Positions 45,104 to 53,795 of a DNA stretch of 64,000 bases are shown piece by piece. A program made the translations under genes and the position numbers. The stretch is from the NCBI RefSeq assembly GCF_001854185.1, contig NZ_CP017603.1, positions 1,860,001 to 1,924,000 on the forward strand, read 5' to 3'. This stretch comes from Clostridium formicaceticum. GTDB taxonomy: Bacteria; Bacillota; Clostridia; Peptostreptococcales; Natronincolaceae. Position 1 is the first letter of the stretch, and every line of letters starts with the position of its first letter. Under the pieces are notes generated by a model that searched no databases, was not told the DNA's origin, and worked only from the letters and a program-made list of their open reading frames with translations.

Positions 45104-45168
45104 TTTTGCATATTCCATAAACTACATAGATTCAAAGAATATATCGTATAAAAAATGCTTCTATTGAT

Positions 45169-46281
45169 CTATAAAAATACTGTAGCGATTACAGCGATTA
45201 CTAAAAGCACGATTGTTGCGCCGCCAAGTAGTTTACCAATAGGATTACCTATATTTATGGTCCAACCTATGCCATAGCGCTTTTCTATCCATAGGCTTGG
45301 ATCTTGAGGGTTATAATAAAGGGATCCAAGTAACCAATACTTATCGTCGTCTCGATAAATGAGTTTCTCATTAACTTCTTCTTCTAAATTTACTGAAATT
45401 TTACTTCCGCTTTGACCTGTAGTAACTGCAATGATCACTAGTGCAGCTAGGGGTGCGAAAACAACTAAAATATTCATAAGATAATAGGTTACACTTGTAA
45501 CTTTTATTATTTGCAATAGAGTTAACTGAAGATAGGAAAAATGAATATTTATAATTGTTGAGGTAAATATCATAAAACCTATCCATCTTTTATTGGAAAC
45601 AATATTTTGCTGCTCTGAAGTTTTAGGTTTTGATGGGTTAATTGTGATTTTACTTCTTCCTATTGCCTTCGAGAGGTAATAAAACATCACTAGCATTCCC
45701 AACTGTGTAAGGGGCATGCCGAAAACAGATAGAAAGCTTTTACTAGAATACTTTACAATATCACCGTTAAAATTTAGTTTGCTAGGAATTTCATTAGGAA
45801 GTTGAGGATACATTATCATAGTAAATATCCACGTAAAAGCAAAGATAAAAACGGGAATCAGGTACCATTTCATAGAAAGCAACTTTTGTGTCTTATTCCT
45901 TGAGGTACTTACCATGACCACTTGCTTTTTCTTCATCAACCAGCCTTCTTTTTCCTTTAACTTCTTTGTCTTCAAATGAATGTATATATAGTTAACAGAA
46001 AACAAAAGAATAAAAATTAAAATTCCCATATTAAGTAATCTGGTACTTTCATACTTAAAAGCAAAATAGATGATAACAAGTTTACTTATTGCAAAAGATA
46101 CACTATGGATTATTCTATATTCTTGTTTTAATCTTATAACTTTCTCATCTTTTGCTACCTCTTCAGGTATATTCACGCCAAAAACTAAAGTATTTTTGCT
46201 GTAATTAGGCATGAATAAGCCCATCAAAAACAAAGGCAGATATACGGTAAAAAAGTTTAGTAGAAATATAAATAAAAACAT
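45169..46281 (-). CDS. DUF1648/DUF5808 membrane protein
   Basis: A 370-residue membrane protein with about nine transmembrane segments. A DUF1648 region has YPQLPNEIPSKLNFNGDI (about 165-185). The C-terminal DUF5808 region has KYWLLGSLYYNPQDPSLWIE and RYGIGWTINIGNPIGK before a last helix. Proteins of this type are regularly paired with a GntR/YtrA repressor, as here (stop and start one base apart). The role is unknown; cell-envelope stress or export is guessed from such pairs. Confidence 0.82.
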   Translation of the reverse strand: MFLFIFLLNFFTVYLPLFLMGLFMPNYSKNTLVFGVNIPEEVAKDEKVIRLKQEYRIIHSVSFAISKLVIIYFAFKYESTRLLNMGILIFILLFSVNYIYIHLKTKKLKEKEGWLMKKKQVVMVSTSRNKTQKLLSMKWYLIPVFIFAFTWIFTMIMYPQLPNEIPSKLNFNGDIVKYSSKSFLSVFGMPLTQLGMLVMFYYLSKAIGRSKITINPSKPKTSEQQNIVSNKRWIGFMIFTSTIINIHFSYLQLTLLQIIKVTSVTYYLMNILVVFAPLAALVIIAVTTGQSGSKISVNLEEEVNEKLIYRDDDKYWLLGSLYYNPQDPSLWIEKRYGIGWTINIGNPIGKLLGGATIVLLVIAVIATVFL

Positions 46282-46282
46282 A

Positions 46283-46675
46283 TTATTTCCCCCTTTTTCC
46301 TATAAAGTTTGAAAACTTATTGTTGATAATTTTTTGAAAGTCCTTGCTTGAAAGTCCTCTAAGATATGCTTCAGCTGCTATGATTTCAAGATTTTCCTCT
46401 AAAGTTTCCATATATTCCTCCGTTAATTCAGTCTTGAACTCAGGATTAACCATGACACCACTTTTTCTATGAATCACCACCCAGCCCTCTTGTTTTAATA
46501 GGGTATATCCTTTATTTACTGTATGAAAATTTATGCCTATATCTGCTGCCAATTGTCTTACAGAAGGTAAATCTTCACCAGGGGATAATTCTCCAGTGGC
46601 TATTCCTTTAATTACTTGATTTTTAATTTGTTGATAAATTGGGATTTCTGATTCAAAGTCAATTTTTAAAAGCAT
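46283..46675 (-). CDS. GntR-family regulator, YtrA subfamily
   Basis: A 130-residue regulator with an N-terminal winged helix (PIYQQIKNQVIKGIATGELS; LPSVRQLAADIGINFHTVNK) and only a short C-terminal dimerisation helix pair, as in YtrA. ATG at 46675 follows AAGGAGG; a longer start at 46705 would lie inside the operator. It heads the operon with the DUF1648 membrane protein. The inverted repeat at 46693-46719 directly upstream is its probable operator, so it should repress itself. Confidence 0.92.
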   Translation of the reverse strand: MLLKIDFESEIPIYQQIKNQVIKGIATGELSPGEDLPSVRQLAADIGINFHTVNKGYTLLKQEGWVVIHRKSGVMVNPEFKTELTEEYMETLEENLEIIAAEAYLRGLSSKDFQKIINNKFSNFIGKRGK

Positions 46676-46692
46676 AAGAACCTCCTTGTTAT

Positions 46693-46719
46693 ATCTGTTA
46701 TACATATTATATAACAGAT
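46693..46719 (-). promoter_or_regulatory. GntR/YtrA operator
   Basis: Perfect 10-bp inverted repeat ATCTGTTATA/TATAACAGAT, seven bases between, 18 bases before the regulator start. A half-site copy remains in the scar at 49268-49277. Confidence 0.7.
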
Positions 46720-46764
46720 GACAAAAAAGTCAAGTAAGGTTTTATTAATATATTAAGATACTAA
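46708..46764. repeat. Duplicated segment B, copy 1
   Basis: 57 bp (TATATAACAGATGACAAAAA ...) nearly identical to 49266-49324. It is the upstream flank of the GntR operon including half its operator. Confidence 0.8.
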
Positions 46765-46948
46765 TCTCTTATCTTTTATTTTTTGAAAAATTAACATAAT
46801 GAAGAGGAATTTTCATGATAAGTTAGAAGTATATATTGATAAGGCTTTTTTGCAGAGAACTTGGAAGGATCAGCTGTTAATCTTTAGCTTGTGGGGAGCA
46901 GTCAGAAAGTAAAAAACAGCAGAAGGTTTTAAAAAGGAGGAGTACTAA

Positions 46949-47347
46949 ATGATTTGTTCGAGATGTCAAGAACTAATCCTAAAGGGAGAGGAAATGGACT
47001 ACTGGGGGGAGATTTTGTGCGAAGACTGTTATGTTGATGTTATCAGCGTTCCAAAGACTTGTGATGTTGCTGCAGTATACAGTGCTAAATCCGCAAGAAA
47101 GCAGGTGGGGCATACAGGTACTGAGGGGCTAACCGATTTGCAGAAAGAAGTATATGAATATGTAAAAGCTAATGATGGTAAAGTTCCTTTTGAGACGCTA
47201 ATGAAAAAATTTCAATTATCAGATACCGAAATGCGCAGAATATTTGCTCCTATGCGTCATTGCGAATTATTAAAAGGCACTATGATTGATGGGGTTCCAT
47301 ATTGCTTAATTATGGAGGGAGGACCCGGATCTATTGGCATAGAATAA
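46949..47347 (+). CDS. Small zinc-binding winged-helix-like protein
   Basis: 132 residues. The N-terminus is a four-cysteine zinc knuckle (MICSRCQELILKGEE, then LCEDCYVDV). The remainder (60-125) has LTDLQKEVYEYVKANDGKVP, FETLMKKFQLSDTEMRRIFA and MRHCELLKG, a helix-turn-helix-like arrangement. I know of similar conserved hypothetical proteins in anaerobes but no assigned role. SD AAAAAGGAGGAG precedes the ATG. It is monocistronic, with a hairpin terminator after it. A metal-dependent regulator is the most likely guess. Confidence 0.72.
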   Translation: MICSRCQELILKGEEMDYWGEILCEDCYVDVISVPKTCDVAAVYSAKSARKQVGHTGTEGLTDLQKEVYEYVKANDGKVPFETLMKKFQLSDTEMRRIFAPMRHCELLKGTMIDGVPYCLIMEGGPGSIGIE

Positions 47348-47374
47348 TAGAGATATCTTTATTAGCCTTAATCA

Positions 47375-47418
47375 AGCTGCTGTTATTTATATTATGACAG
47401 CAGCTCTCTGCTCTTTTT
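47375..47418 (+). terminator. Terminator of the zinc-binding protein gene
   Basis: AGCTGCTGT/ACAGCAGCT stem with 13-base loop, then CTCTGCTCTTTTT. Confidence 0.65.
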
Positions 47419-47433
47419 CTTATCTAAAATATT

Positions 47434-49095
47434 TCACAGGATAGAACAGGTGCCGTTCTGAAGATATTTTAATTCTCCTCCCACAAAAGTAGCCAATACC
47501 GATATGTTTTTAATTTCATCAGGAGGAACCTTAAAAATATCATCAGATAATACAACAAGATCAGCTAGCTTTCCAACCTCTATTGATCCTTTCATCTTCT
47601 CATCAAAGGAAGCATAGGCAGCCCCCAGTGTGAAACCATGAATTGCTTCCATTAGACTTAATTTTTGATCGGGAAGCCAGCCGGAATCAGGGTATCCACT
47701 TAGGTCTTTTCTAGTAACTGCTGTATATATACCCAATAAAACATTAAATTGATCTACAGGTGAACCTGTAGCAAAAGGACAGTCAGAACCACAGGCCACT
47801 GATATGCCTTTGTTATAAATATTTTTCCAGTTATAGCTTGATTTTTCCCGAGTGTTTCCAAGCCTCTGCTCAACCATATGCAAGTCGGAGTCAATAAAGA
47901 TGGGTTGGATATAGGCAATAATATCTAAGTCTTTACATTTATGCAACAAACCTTCATCTGTAACTTGACAGTGAACAATGCCATGTCTAGGATGATTTCG
48001 AGGATTTTGTTTTTGTGCTTTTTCGATGCTTTGTAGAGCCATATACATGGTTTTATCACCTATGCAGTGAACAGCAGTCTGCATATCACCATTATGGGCG
48101 GCTATAATTAAGGCATCCAGTTCTTCTTGCATGAAGACAGGTAATCCACTTGTCCAGGGTGCATCAGCATAAGGTTCACGTAAATAAGCAGTTCTTGCAC
48201 CTAAGGAACCATCTGCCCGTAACTTCAAAGGACCAATTTTATACATAGAGTCTCCATAGCCAGTAGAATAGCCTAACTGTAGAAAGTGTTTCAACTTTTT
48301 TAGGGTGGGCAATAGGCACTGTTGGTAAACTCTTAGTGGAAGTTTCTTACTATCTTTTAAATCAGTATAAGCAGAGATGACTTTTTGGAAATTATGACCA
48401 GGAAGTGCATCAAAATCATCGGATTGTACGGAAGTAATGCCTTGTTTCACAATACGATTTGATGCTGATAAAATCATCTTCTTTATTTCATCTAGACTAG
48501 GTTCTGTTAGTTGGTTATATAATAAATTCATTGCGGTTTCTCTAAATATTCCTAAAGGATTACCTTCTTCATCTAAATCAAAAAAACCGCCTTCTACTTG
48601 TAGGGTACTCTTTGAAATACCTGCCAGTTTAAGGGCTTTACTGTTTCCAACCATAATATGACCACAAGCCCTAACAATACAAATGGGATGGTTCTTTGAT
48701 ATTTTGTCTAAATCATATCGAGTAGGAAACTTCTTTGTAGTAAAGTCATCTTGATTCCAGCCTCGTCCAATGATCCACTTGTCTTTTTGGATATACTGAT
48801 CTTTTATAAATGAAATCATCTTTTCAATGACATCATCAATAGAGGTTAAACCATTTAAATCAACGTGTTGTAAGCTATAGCCATAATTTACAAGATGAAT
48901 ATGACTATCAATAAATCCTGGCAAAAGGGTTCTTCCTTTCAAATCAATGATTTCCGTAGAATTCTTTTTAAAAGAAAGAACGTCTTCTTTACTTCCTACA
49001 GTAGTAAATAGACCATCTTTTATGGCCAATGCTTCTGCCTTAGGATATGAAGGGTTCATTGTAATAATGTTACCGTTTATTAAGATTAAATCCAT
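47434..49095 (-). CDS. Amidohydrolase family protein (YtcJ-like)
   Basis: A 553-residue metal-dependent hydrolase of the amidohydrolase-3 group. The N-terminal LINGNIITMNPSYPKAEALA and LPGFIDSHIHLVNYG hold the HxH metal ligands. Further conserved segments are IGRGWNQDDF, LRADGSLGARTAYL, AVHCIGDKTM, HGIVHCQ and ACGSDCPFATGSP with the Asp ligand. LADLVVLSDDIFKVP closes the composite beta domain. Cytoplasmic; the substrate (an N-acyl or cyclic amide) cannot be predicted. SD AAGGAGGG precedes the ATG. Confidence 0.9.
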   Translation of the reverse strand: MDLILINGNIITMNPSYPKAEALAIKDGLFTTVGSKEDVLSFKKNSTEIIDLKGRTLLPGFIDSHIHLVNYGYSLQHVDLNGLTSIDDVIEKMISFIKDQYIQKDKWIIGRGWNQDDFTTKKFPTRYDLDKISKNHPICIVRACGHIMVGNSKALKLAGISKSTLQVEGGFFDLDEEGNPLGIFRETAMNLLYNQLTEPSLDEIKKMILSASNRIVKQGITSVQSDDFDALPGHNFQKVISAYTDLKDSKKLPLRVYQQCLLPTLKKLKHFLQLGYSTGYGDSMYKIGPLKLRADGSLGARTAYLREPYADAPWTSGLPVFMQEELDALIIAAHNGDMQTAVHCIGDKTMYMALQSIEKAQKQNPRNHPRHGIVHCQVTDEGLLHKCKDLDIIAYIQPIFIDSDLHMVEQRLGNTREKSSYNWKNIYNKGISVACGSDCPFATGSPVDQFNVLLGIYTAVTRKDLSGYPDSGWLPDQKLSLMEAIHGFTLGAAYASFDEKMKGSIEVGKLADLVVLSDDIFKVPPDEIKNISVLATFVGGELKYLQNGTCSIL

Positions 49096-49188
49096 AAATA
49101 GCCCTCCTTATGAATGCGGAATTAAGTACAAAGATATATAAAGTTTTTGCTCACGGGCTATAGAATATTCCTACTATAAAAGCGAAAG

Positions 49189-49324
49189 ACAGGTGTATTG
49201 ATTATTATCAATGTACCTGTCTTTAAGGTTTCCTATGATTTTTAAGGGACGATATCAACAAACTTTATATAACAGATGATAAAAAAGTCAAGTAAGATTT
49301 TATTAATATATATTAGTATACTAA
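49189..49324. repeat. Fused copy of segments A and B (deletion scar)
   Basis: 49189-49266 matches 45026-45103 (77 of 78 bases) and 49266-49324 matches 46708-46764. In the first copy about 1.6 kb with the GntR operon lies between A and B; here they are joined directly, sharing only a T at the join. It fills most of the 49096-49411 gap. Confidence 0.85.
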
Positions 49325-49342
49325 AGAATCATTTTGAATCTC

Positions 49343-49371
49343 TTGACACAGCATAAAAAAAAGAATAATAT
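49343..49371 (+). promoter_or_regulatory. ars operon promoter
   Basis: TTGACA, 17 bp, TAATAT, 40 bases before arsR. The AT-rich TATATGATTATAAATG after it is a plausible ArsR site. Confidence 0.75.
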
Positions 49372-49411
49372 ATGATTATAAATGAATATAGTAAATTATG
49401 AAGGTGATGCA

Positions 49412-49786
49412 ATGAGTTTGGTAGAGGTTTTTAAGGCGCTAGGAGATGAGACCAGAGCTAGAATGGTTAATTTACTGCTTATGGGGGAGCTATGTGTTTG
49501 TGAAATCGAAGTAATATTAGAGATTACACAGTCCAATGCTTCAAGGCACCTGAATAAATTAAAAAGTGTAGGCATAATCACCTATGAAAAAAAAGCGCAG
49601 TGGGTATATTATAAAATACAAGAAACTTTTCTTCATGACCACCCGTTGCTTTGTCAGTTTTTGCAGCAAGCGCTAAAGGAACAATATCCTGAAGATCTTA
49701 TAAGGTTGTCAACGCATAAAAAAGCTGCCTTAAGCTGTGAAACATTAAATAGAAATAAAGATGAATACCTTAAGAGAATTACATAG
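49412..49786 (+). CDS. arsR: ArsR-family arsenic-responsive repressor
   Basis: A 124-residue winged-helix repressor. The As(III)-sensing motif ELCVCEIE gives Cys28 and Cys30 at the start of the recognition region, followed by the helix ITQSNASRHLNKLKSVGII. ATG at 49412 has GAAGGTG upstream; the in-frame ATG at 49382 has no site. It heads arsR-arsD-arsA-arsA with a consensus promoter, so autorepression released by arsenite or antimonite is expected. Confidence 0.94.
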   Translation: MSLVEVFKALGDETRARMVNLLLMGELCVCEIEVILEITQSNASRHLNKLKSVGIITYEKKAQWVYYKIQETFLHDHPLLCQFLQQALKEQYPEDLIRLSTHKKAALSCETLNRNKDEYLKRIT

Positions 49787-49822
49787 TTCATTTAAGTAAT
49801 AAATAAGAGGAGGATATGATCA

Positions 49823-50125
49823 ATGAAGGTAGAATTTTTTGACCCCCCAATGTGTTGTCCCACAGGAATATGCGGGCCCAGTGTAGATGAAAGATTGGTA
49901 AAGGTAAGCGAGAATATTGATAGCTTAAAGAAAAAAGGTATCCAAGTGGAAAGATATATGATTTCTCAGCAACCTTTAAAATTCAGAGAAAATGAAGAAG
50001 TATTTAGGTTAGTACAGGAAAAAGGCAAAGAAGCCCTTCCTATTACCGCAGTAAATGGTAAGGTGATAAAATATGGAGACTATCCAACTTTAGAGGAAAT
50101 AGAACAAGTACTGGGAGCTGAATAA
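49823..50125 (+). CDS. arsD: ArsD arsenite metallochaperone
   Basis: It delivers As(III) to ArsA. The 100-residue thioredoxin-like protein has MKVEFFDPPMCCPTGICGP, giving Cys11, Cys12 and Cys17, the same spacing as the three functional cysteines of the E. coli plasmid protein. The later vicinal cysteine pairs of some ArsD are absent. SD AGAGGAGG precedes the ATG. It is followed after one base by arsA. Confidence 0.95.
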   Translation: MKVEFFDPPMCCPTGICGPSVDERLVKVSENIDSLKKKGIQVERYMISQQPLKFRENEEVFRLVQEKGKEALPITAVNGKVIKYGDYPTLEEIEQVLGAE

Positions 50126-50126
50126 A

Positions 50127-51014
50127 ATGGAAACAAAATTTATATTGTTTTCTGGAAAGGGTGGCGTAGGAAAGACCTCTATGGCATCTACTACAGCCGT
50201 ATATTATGCGGATCAAGGAAAAAAGACCTTGATTGTAACGACTGATCCTGCTGCCAACCTCTCAGACGTATTTGAACAGGAAATAGGTCATAACATTACT
50301 AAAATTAACGGTATAGAAAACCTATATGCAATGGAAATTGATTCAGATAAGGCTACAATGGAATATAAGGAAAGATCTTTAGCACCCATGAGGGAATTAT
50401 TTGGTGAAGAGCTTATTCAAGTAGCTGAAGAACAATTAAGCGGCCCTTGTACAGAAGAAATGGCGGCCTTTGATAAATTTATTGATTTCATGGATGCGGA
50501 TGATTACGAAATCGTCATCTTTGATACAGCGCCAACAGGACACACGATTCGTCTTTTAGAATTACCAGTGGATTGGAGTAAGCATATCGAAGAAAGTGCT
50601 AAAGGTAGTGGACAAACCTGTATGGGACCTGTAGCTTTAATCCAAGATAGTAAGAAAAAGTATGATGATGCTATAGCAAAATTAAGGGATCTTCATAAAA
50701 CTGATTTTATTTTTGTGATGCAGCCGGAGCAAACCTCTTTAGAAGAGACGATAAGATCTTCTGAGGACTTACAGGAAATTGGTATTAAAACCACCAGAAT
50801 CATTATCAATGGCATTCTTCCAAAGGAGGAGGCCATCCATCCCTTCTTTAAAAAGAAATATGAAAGGCAACAGATGTATGTTGAAAAGGCGAGGGAGGTT
50901 TTTGAGAATATACCCATACAGACAATGACGTTGTTTGACTCAGAATTAAAGGGAATAGATATGTTTAGGAAAAGTGGCAGTAAATTATTCAAGGGAAGTG
51001 GTCACCATGAGTAA
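50127..51014 (+). CDS. arsA: ArsA ATPase, first half-size subunit
   Basis: An arsenite-stimulated ATPase that energises an arsenite permease. The 295-residue chain is one nucleotide-binding half: Walker A FSGKGGVGKTS, VTTDPAANLSD, Cys108 in SGPCTEEMAAFDKF, Cys165 in GQTCMGPVALI and FDTAPTGHTIRLLELP. E. coli ArsA has two such halves in one chain of about 580 residues; here they are two genes. Both cysteines that bind arsenic in the A1 half are present. Binding site lies within the end of arsD (CTGGGAGC). Confidence 0.94.
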   Translation: METKFILFSGKGGVGKTSMASTTAVYYADQGKKTLIVTTDPAANLSDVFEQEIGHNITKINGIENLYAMEIDSDKATMEYKERSLAPMRELFGEELIQVAEEQLSGPCTEEMAAFDKFIDFMDADDYEIVIFDTAPTGHTIRLLELPVDWSKHIEESAKGSGQTCMGPVALIQDSKKKYDDAIAKLRDLHKTDFIFVMQPEQTSLEETIRSSEDLQEIGIKTTRIIINGILPKEEAIHPFFKKKYERQQMYVEKAREVFENIPIQTMTLFDSELKGIDMFRKSGSKLFKGSGHHE

Positions 51015-51918
51015 ATTGCAAAGTAGCATTTATCCAAAGACAGGGGGAAGGAAAAACATTTTTTTCTCTGGCAAGGGTGGGGTAGGAAAAACCTCTATGG
51101 CTTGTATTACGGCTGTTGAGACTGCACAAAAAGGCTATAAAACCCTACTAATGACAACAGACCCGGCTTCTCATATCGGAAGCGTATTGGATAAACCAGT
51201 TACTGATGAAATTACACAAATTAATGATATAGAAAATTTGTATGCAGTACAAATCGATCAAAAAAAAGCTATAGAGGCTTATAAAAAACGTATACTTCAG
51301 GATGCAGAGGGTAAGTTTGATGCCAATACAATTATGGCCATGAAAGAAGAGTTGGATTCTCCTTGTACAGAGGAAATGGCAGCTTTTCAAAAATTCATTG
51401 AGTTTGCCAGCCGTGAAGATTTTGAAGTGATTGTATTTGATACGGCACCTACTGGACATACATTAAGATTACTAGAGCTACCTATGGATTGGAGCAAACA
51501 GATTCAGTTGAAGGCAGGTATATCTACTGAAATTAGTGAAGAGGATAAAAAACAAAAAGAAAGATTCGATAGGGTTTTTGATCGGATGAAGGATGAAAAT
51601 ATAACGACTTTTTCCTTTGTCATGTATCCCGAAAAAACTCCGATGGTGGAGGCCTATAGAGCTTCTAAGGAATTAGAGGCTTTGGGTATTAAGACGCAGC
51701 TGGTGATAGCCAATTTAATCATTCCAGAAGAACAGGCTATTACGCCCTTTTTTCAAAAACGAAGGGATATGCAATTAAAGTACATAAAAGAAATTCAAGA
51801 AACCTTCAAGGATGCAGAACTGTTAAAAGTACCTATGTTTGAAGATGAAATTAAAGGCTTAGCTATGTTAAAAACGATAGGAGAAAAAATATTCAATGGA
51901 GGATTACAGCATGAGTGA
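51007..51918 (+). CDS. arsA: ArsA ATPase, second half-size subunit
   Basis: A 303-residue paralogue of the preceding gene, overlapping it by eight bases. It has Walker A FSGKGGVGKTS, TTDPASHIGSV, DSPCTEEMAAFQKF and FDTAPTGHTLRLLELP. The second arsenic cysteine of the first subunit (QTC) is not found; the aligned region reads KAGISTEISEED. That matches the asymmetric distribution between the A1 and A2 halves of fused ArsA, so the two probably form a heterodimer. The frame is open upstream but ATG at 51007 suits the overlap. Confidence 0.93.
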   Translation: MSKLQSSIYPKTGGRKNIFFSGKGGVGKTSMACITAVETAQKGYKTLLMTTDPASHIGSVLDKPVTDEITQINDIENLYAVQIDQKKAIEAYKKRILQDAEGKFDANTIMAMKEELDSPCTEEMAAFQKFIEFASREDFEVIVFDTAPTGHTLRLLELPMDWSKQIQLKAGISTEISEEDKKQKERFDRVFDRMKDENITTFSFVMYPEKTPMVEAYRASKELEALGIKTQLVIANLIIPEEQAITPFFQKRRDMQLKYIKEIQETFKDAELLKVPMFEDEIKGLAMLKTIGEKIFNGGLQHE

Positions 51919-51961
51919 TAAAATAAAGCTGGAGGTATCAATCATACAAAGATTTATCTAA
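51911..51961 (+). pseudogene. Stub of a lost downstream ars gene
   Basis: ATG overlapping the arsA stop opens a frame of only 16 codons (MSDKIKLEVSIIQRFI). Its start overlaps like the other genes of the operon, so a further gene probably began here and was lost by deletion. An arsenite permease or chaperone is the natural candidate but the stub is too short to identify. Confidence 0.45.
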
Positions 51962-52016
51962 CTTTCAAAAAAATGATGGAATAGTAAACGCTTTCCAGCA
52001 AGCTGAAACATCGAGG

Positions 52017-52050
52017 AATCAGGTGGAGAGCCTACTCCACCTGATTTAAA
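52017..52050. terminator. Bidirectional terminator
   Basis: 12-bp perfect stem AATCAGGTGGAG/CTCCACCTGATT, six-base loop, between convergent units. Confidence 0.85.
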
Positions 52051-52058
52051 AATCCTAC

Positions 52059-53795
52059 CTAAATCAAATGATACTTTTTCATTTTTCTATACATAGTTGA
52101 TCTGCTGATTTTCAGCATACTAGATGCTTTAGAAACATTTCCCTTCGTTTGTGTCAACGCCTGTATGATTGCGTTACGTTCTGGACTATTTTGCTGAAGA
52201 TCAATGGGTCTAGGGGAGGGGCTTTCAATCTCTGGGAAAAATTTTTTAAATTCATGCGGCAGATGATCTTCTATAAGTAAATCTTCATTTGAAAGTGCTA
52301 TCATACTTTCAATACAGTTTTCCAGTTGTCGAATATTTCCTGGCCAAGAGAATGATAGAAAATATTTATATATCTGTGAACTTATGTTGATAGGTGGTTT
52401 ATTAAATAAATTGCAGTATTTTTTAATAAAAAATGGGACTAAATCCCACAGGTCTTCTAATCGCTCTCTTAAAGGAGGCACATTTATCATAATTACTTTT
52501 AACCGATAGTATAGATCAAGGCGGAATGTTTTTTGTTCTACAAGTTTTTCCAAGTTACTGTTTGTGGCTGCAATAATTCTTACGTTTATTTTTCTGCTTG
52601 TACTTTCACCAATACGATAGACTTCTTTGTCTTGAATTATTCTAAGGAGGGCAGCTTGAGCACTACGTGACATATCACCAATTTCGTCCAAAAATATGGT
52701 TCCATTGTTTGCCTCTTCGAATTTTCCCAACTGACCTCCTCTTTTTGCCCCCGTAAAAGCCCCAGCAGAGTAGCCAAAAAGTTCACTTTCAATGAGGTTG
52801 TCTGGTATGGCAGCACAATTCAGCGGTATAAAGGGTCCCTTTGAGTAAGGGCTATTGTCGTGAATAAACCTTGCTACCACTTCTTTTCCTGTACCGCTTT
52901 CACCCTCAATAAGTACATTAGAATTTATTAATGCGGCTTTTGAAGCGGTTTTAAATACCTCACTAATTTTCTGGCTTCGACCGCACCATTGATTTTGCTC
53001 ACTTTTGCTTAAATTTTCTTGTTTCACTATCAAATCAGACTTATTAGATGTGAACCGGCTTTTATTCCAAGGAAGAAAATCTATTAATTGCACATTTTCA
53101 TCTTCGCAAGTAGTTTTACTTTTCATTTTGGTAATATATTTATCACGGTAAAAGGTGGACTTGGTGGTAGAATGATCAATGGTGTTGGTAGAAGGATGTG
53201 ATTTCTGTATTAATGCCTGAATTTTTATTTTATTAAAGTAAAAATCACGTTCTAACTCAATCATGCTTAAAATCTGTTCAATCATTGTTGCTCCTTCTTG
53301 AACAAGGCTAAACATTTCTATAGAATGGTTAAATATTCGTATGGAGTGAGATCCTGTCTCTTTTACGATATAGAGTAGACCTATAACACTTTTATCTGAA
53401 CTAAGGATTGGGGAAGCCCAACAACTTAAAAAAGCACCTGGTTTTTTATAATAGTCCTTAAATATTGAATGGGCCCAATAGGTTGTATAACCCATGGGTC
53501 TTGCATATTGCTCAAAGCCTAAAATTAATGATGTGGCTTTATGGTTAGGAGATAATTTTTCTTTGAAGTTTTTATTCAAAAAAACAGGTTCACCAAGAAT
53601 ATCTAAAATATAGCCCTCTTTATCACTGATCATAATAATGCAATTCTCATTTTTTACAAGTTGATAAATATAAGGTAAAACATTTTTACTTACTCTTTCA
53701 AAAAGTTCATTTTTTTCTAGTTCTAACACTTCTTCTAATACATATTTTGAAGCATTCATCTCTTTGTTTTCTATAAAGCCTTTTAGAAAACCCAT
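52059..53795 (-). CDS. Sigma-54-dependent transcriptional activator
   Basis: A 578-residue enhancer-binding protein. The N-terminal 270 residues look like a GAF-type sensor (NCIIMISDKEGYILDILGEP; PILSSDKSVIGLLYIVKETG). The AAA+ domain has Walker A GESGTGKE (298-305), the sigma-54 contact loop GAFTGA (345-350) and FLDEIGDM. The C-terminal Fis-type helix-turn-helix is GNVSKASSMLKISRSTMYRK. ATG at 53795 follows AGGAGG. It is divergent from the RND efflux pair, whose upstream region has a sigma-54 promoter, so it very probably activates that operon on sensing a small molecule. Confidence 0.95.
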   Translation of the reverse strand: MGFLKGFIENKEMNASKYVLEEVLELEKNELFERVSKNVLPYIYQLVKNENCIIMISDKEGYILDILGEPVFLNKNFKEKLSPNHKATSLILGFEQYARPMGYTTYWAHSIFKDYYKKPGAFLSCWASPILSSDKSVIGLLYIVKETGSHSIRIFNHSIEMFSLVQEGATMIEQILSMIELERDFYFNKIKIQALIQKSHPSTNTIDHSTTKSTFYRDKYITKMKSKTTCEDENVQLIDFLPWNKSRFTSNKSDLIVKQENLSKSEQNQWCGRSQKISEVFKTASKAALINSNVLIEGESGTGKEVVARFIHDNSPYSKGPFIPLNCAAIPDNLIESELFGYSAGAFTGAKRGGQLGKFEEANNGTIFLDEIGDMSRSAQAALLRIIQDKEVYRIGESTSRKINVRIIAATNSNLEKLVEQKTFRLDLYYRLKVIMINVPPLRERLEDLWDLVPFFIKKYCNLFNKPPINISSQIYKYFLSFSWPGNIRQLENCIESMIALSNEDLLIEDHLPHEFKKFFPEIESPSPRPIDLQQNSPERNAIIQALTQTKGNVSKASSMLKISRSTMYRKMKKYHLI

